Shown piece by piece: positions 62,741 through 64,000 of a stretch of DNA of 64,000 nucleotides; the stretch's first letter is position 1; every line of letters starts with the position of its first letter. Source of the stretch: Caballeronia zhejiangensis. GTDB taxonomy: Bacteria > Pseudomonadota > Gammaproteobacteria > Burkholderiales > Burkholderiaceae. Under the pieces are notes generated by a model, which did no database searches, was not told the origin of the DNA, and worked only from the letters and a program-made list of their open reading frames with translations. The DNA lies in NCBI RefSeq assembly GCF_000698575.1, contig NZ_JFHD01000019.1:62001-126000 (forward strand), written 5' to 3'. The position numbers and the translations under genes are program-made.

Positions 62741-63913
62741 ATGCCTCTGCCTCTTTTCGCTCTCGCCATTGCCGCGTTCGGCATCGGCACGACGGAATTC
62801 GTCATCATGGGCCTGTTGCCCAACGTCGCGCGCGATCTCGCGGTGACGATTCCGGCGGCGGGCATGCTCGTGTCCGGCTATGCGCTCGGCGTGACGGTCG
62901 GCGCGCCGATTCTCGCCGTCGTCACCGCGAAGATGCCGCGCAAGAAGGCGCTGATGAGCCTGATCGGCGTGTTCATCGTCGGCAATCTGCTGTGCGCGCT
63001 CGCGCCGAACTACTGGGTGCTCATGGGCGCGCGCATCGTCACCGCGTTCTGTCACGGCGCGTTCTTCGGCATCGGCTCGGTGGTCGCGGCCGATCTCGTC
63101 GCGCCGAACCGCCGCGCGCAGGCCATCGCGCTGATGTTCACCGGCCTCACGCTCGCCAACGTGCTCGGCGTGCCGCTCGGCACCGCGCTCGGCCAAGCGG
63201 CCGGCTGGCGCTCGACGTTCTGGGTCGTCACGCTGATCGGCGTCGCGGCGGCGGGCGCGCTGCATGTGTGCCTGCCGAAGCACATCGCGATGCCGGAAAC
63301 CAGCATCCTGCGCGAATTCGACGTGCTCAAGAACCCGCAAGTGCTGATGGTGCTCGGCATCAGCGTGCTCGCGTCGGCCAGTCTTTTCTCGGTGTTCACG
63401 TATATCACGCCGATTCTCGAAGACGTGACGGGCCTTTCGCCGCACGCGGTCACGTATGTGCTGCTGCTGTTCGGTCTCGGCCTGACGGTCGGCAGCACGC
63501 TCGGCGGCAAGCTCGCGGACTGGAAGCTGCTGCGTTCGCTGCTGTCCTTCCTGCTCGCGATCGTCGCCGTTCTGACGATCTTCGCCGGCACGATGCATCA
63601 GCCGGTCGCCGCGATGATCACGATCTTCTTCTGGGGCGTGCTCGCCTTCGCGATCGTGCCGCCGCTGCAAATGCTGATCGTGAACCGCGCGAGCGATGCG
63701 CCGAATCTCGCATCGACGTTGAACCAGGGCGCGTTCAATCTCGGCAACGCGACGGGCGCGTGGCTCGGCGGCTGCGTGATCGGCGCGGGCGCACCGCTCA
63801 CGTCGCTGCCGTCGGTCGGCGTACTGATGGCGGTGAGCGCGTTCGGCCTGACGCTGCTCTCGGCGACGCTCGACAAGCGCGCGCGCCGTCTTTCGATCGG
63901 ACAACCCGCCTGA
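62741..63913 (+). CDS. MFS transporter, DHA1 (AraJ/YdhP-like) type
   Basis: A 390-residue polytopic protein from ATG 62741 (MPLPLFALAIAAFGIGTTEFV); an in-frame start at 62642 would add 33 unlikely residues. The drug:proton antiporter-like motif FGIGTTEFVIMGLLPNVARDL, motif A region VVTAKMPRKKALMSLIGVF, motif C-like GVPLGTALGQAAGWRSTFWVV and about twelve hydrophobic segments are present. It probably exports a small molecule such as a sugar or drug; the substrate cannot be predicted. Confidence 0.9.
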   Translation: MPLPLFALAIAAFGIGTTEFVIMGLLPNVARDLAVTIPAAGMLVSGYALGVTVGAPILAVVTAKMPRKKALMSLIGVFIVGNLLCALAPNYWVLMGARIVTAFCHGAFFGIGSVVAADLVAPNRRAQAIALMFTGLTLANVLGVPLGTALGQAAGWRSTFWVVTLIGVAAAGALHVCLPKHIAMPETSILREFDVLKNPQVLMVLGISVLASASLFSVFTYITPILEDVTGLSPHAVTYVLLLFGLGLTVGSTLGGKLADWKLLRSLLSFLLAIVAVLTIFAGTMHQPVAAMITIFFWGVLAFAIVPPLQMLIVNRASDAPNLASTLNQGAFNLGNATGAWLGGCVIGAGAPLTSLPSVGVLMAVSAFGLTLLSATLDKRARRLSIGQPA

Positions 63914-63935
63914 GTTCCTTCGGGCGGTACGTTGC

Positions 63936-64000
63936 ATGAAAGGCATTCTCTCGCGCGATTTTCTCGCGCTGATTCTGAGCGTCGCGGTTGTCGGCCTTGG
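63936..64000 (+). CDS. 5' end of a membrane protein gene, cut by the window edge
   Basis: ATG at 63936, 22 bases after the MFS stop codon, opens a frame reading MKGILSRDFLALILSVAVVG before the window ends. The hydrophobic stretch suggests an N-terminal membrane helix; another MFS-type transporter is possible. The ribosome-binding site is weak (GGGCGG). Confidence 0.45.
   Translation, partial: MKGILSRDFLALILSVAVVGL

Noticed and set aside
1..64000. CRISPR arrays, tRNA, rRNA, insertion sequences, prophage
   Set aside because: No regularly spaced repeats, tRNA-like cloverleaf, rRNA sequence, transposase or phage structural gene was recognised on either strand.

Overview
The window is a 64 kb, GC-rich (roughly 60-65 %), densely coding stretch of a betaproteobacterial chromosome. 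Gene content and order (purN, ribF-ileS-lspA-coaBC-dut, clpS-clpA, cspA, icd, the nadB / nadA-nadC pair, fkpB-ispH, radC-rpmB-rpmG) point to Burkholderiaceae, most likely a Paraburkholderia or Caballeronia relative. This assignment rests on remembered gene order and protein character, not on a search. Most of the window is conserved core chromosome. I see no phage, insertion sequence, CRISPR array, rRNA or tRNA gene.

Layout. 1-8.6 kb: the 3' end of a Pro/Ala-rich protein, a TIGR03118-type lipoprotein, rsuA, a 58-residue two-helix membrane protein, an epimerase-like protein, an AscD-like 2Fe-2S/flavin reductase, a structured non-coding region that may encode a small RNA or leader, the argD-ypeA pair, then a small decayed patch (one frameshifted gene and one truncated remnant). 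8.6-13.8 kb: a complete branched-chain amino-acid ABC importer read leftwards (binding protein, livH, livM, livG, livF). 14.1-25.8 kb: ispH-fkpB, radC, rpmB-rpmG, NAD synthesis (nadB facing nadC-nadA), a membrane desaturase, a MscS channel, an RsmB-like methyltransferase and purN. 25.9-32.2 kb: ribF, ileS, lspA, coaBC, dut. 32.2-33.4 kb: a lower-GC island with one orphan gene. 33.4-42.7 kb: clpA-clpS, cspA, icd, rluE, two small exported proteins and an isolated fusA. 42.7-49.4 kb: a cupin, then a peptide-type ABC importer (binding protein, two permeases, one fused double ATPase) with translationally coupled genes, then a Rap1a-like exported protein. 49.4-55.2 kb: an aldo/keto reductase, two tandem AspT-type exchangers and a divergent LysR regulator. 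55.3-62.0 kb: a ParB/Srx-like small protein and the four-gene DNA-ligase-associated repair cassette (exonuclease, ATP-dependent ligase, Lhr-like helicase, phosphoesterase). 62-64 kb: a small exported protein, an MFS transporter and the first codons of another membrane protein.

No obviously new multi-gene system stands out. The best candidates for something not yet described are: the structured transcript upstream of argD (about 5375-5586), the low-GC orphan locus at 32.2-33.3 kb with its repeat-rich leader, the pair of tandem AspT-like exchangers with a nested inverted repeat in front of the divergent lysR, the small membrane protein at 3058-3234, and the coupled ligase/helicase/exonuclease/phosphoesterase operon, which is widespread but functionally poorly defined.

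Gene starts were chosen from ribosome-binding sites, family length and overlap with neighbours. Where the start is uncertain this is stated in the entry. Functional names are by recognition of motifs and family sequence only.
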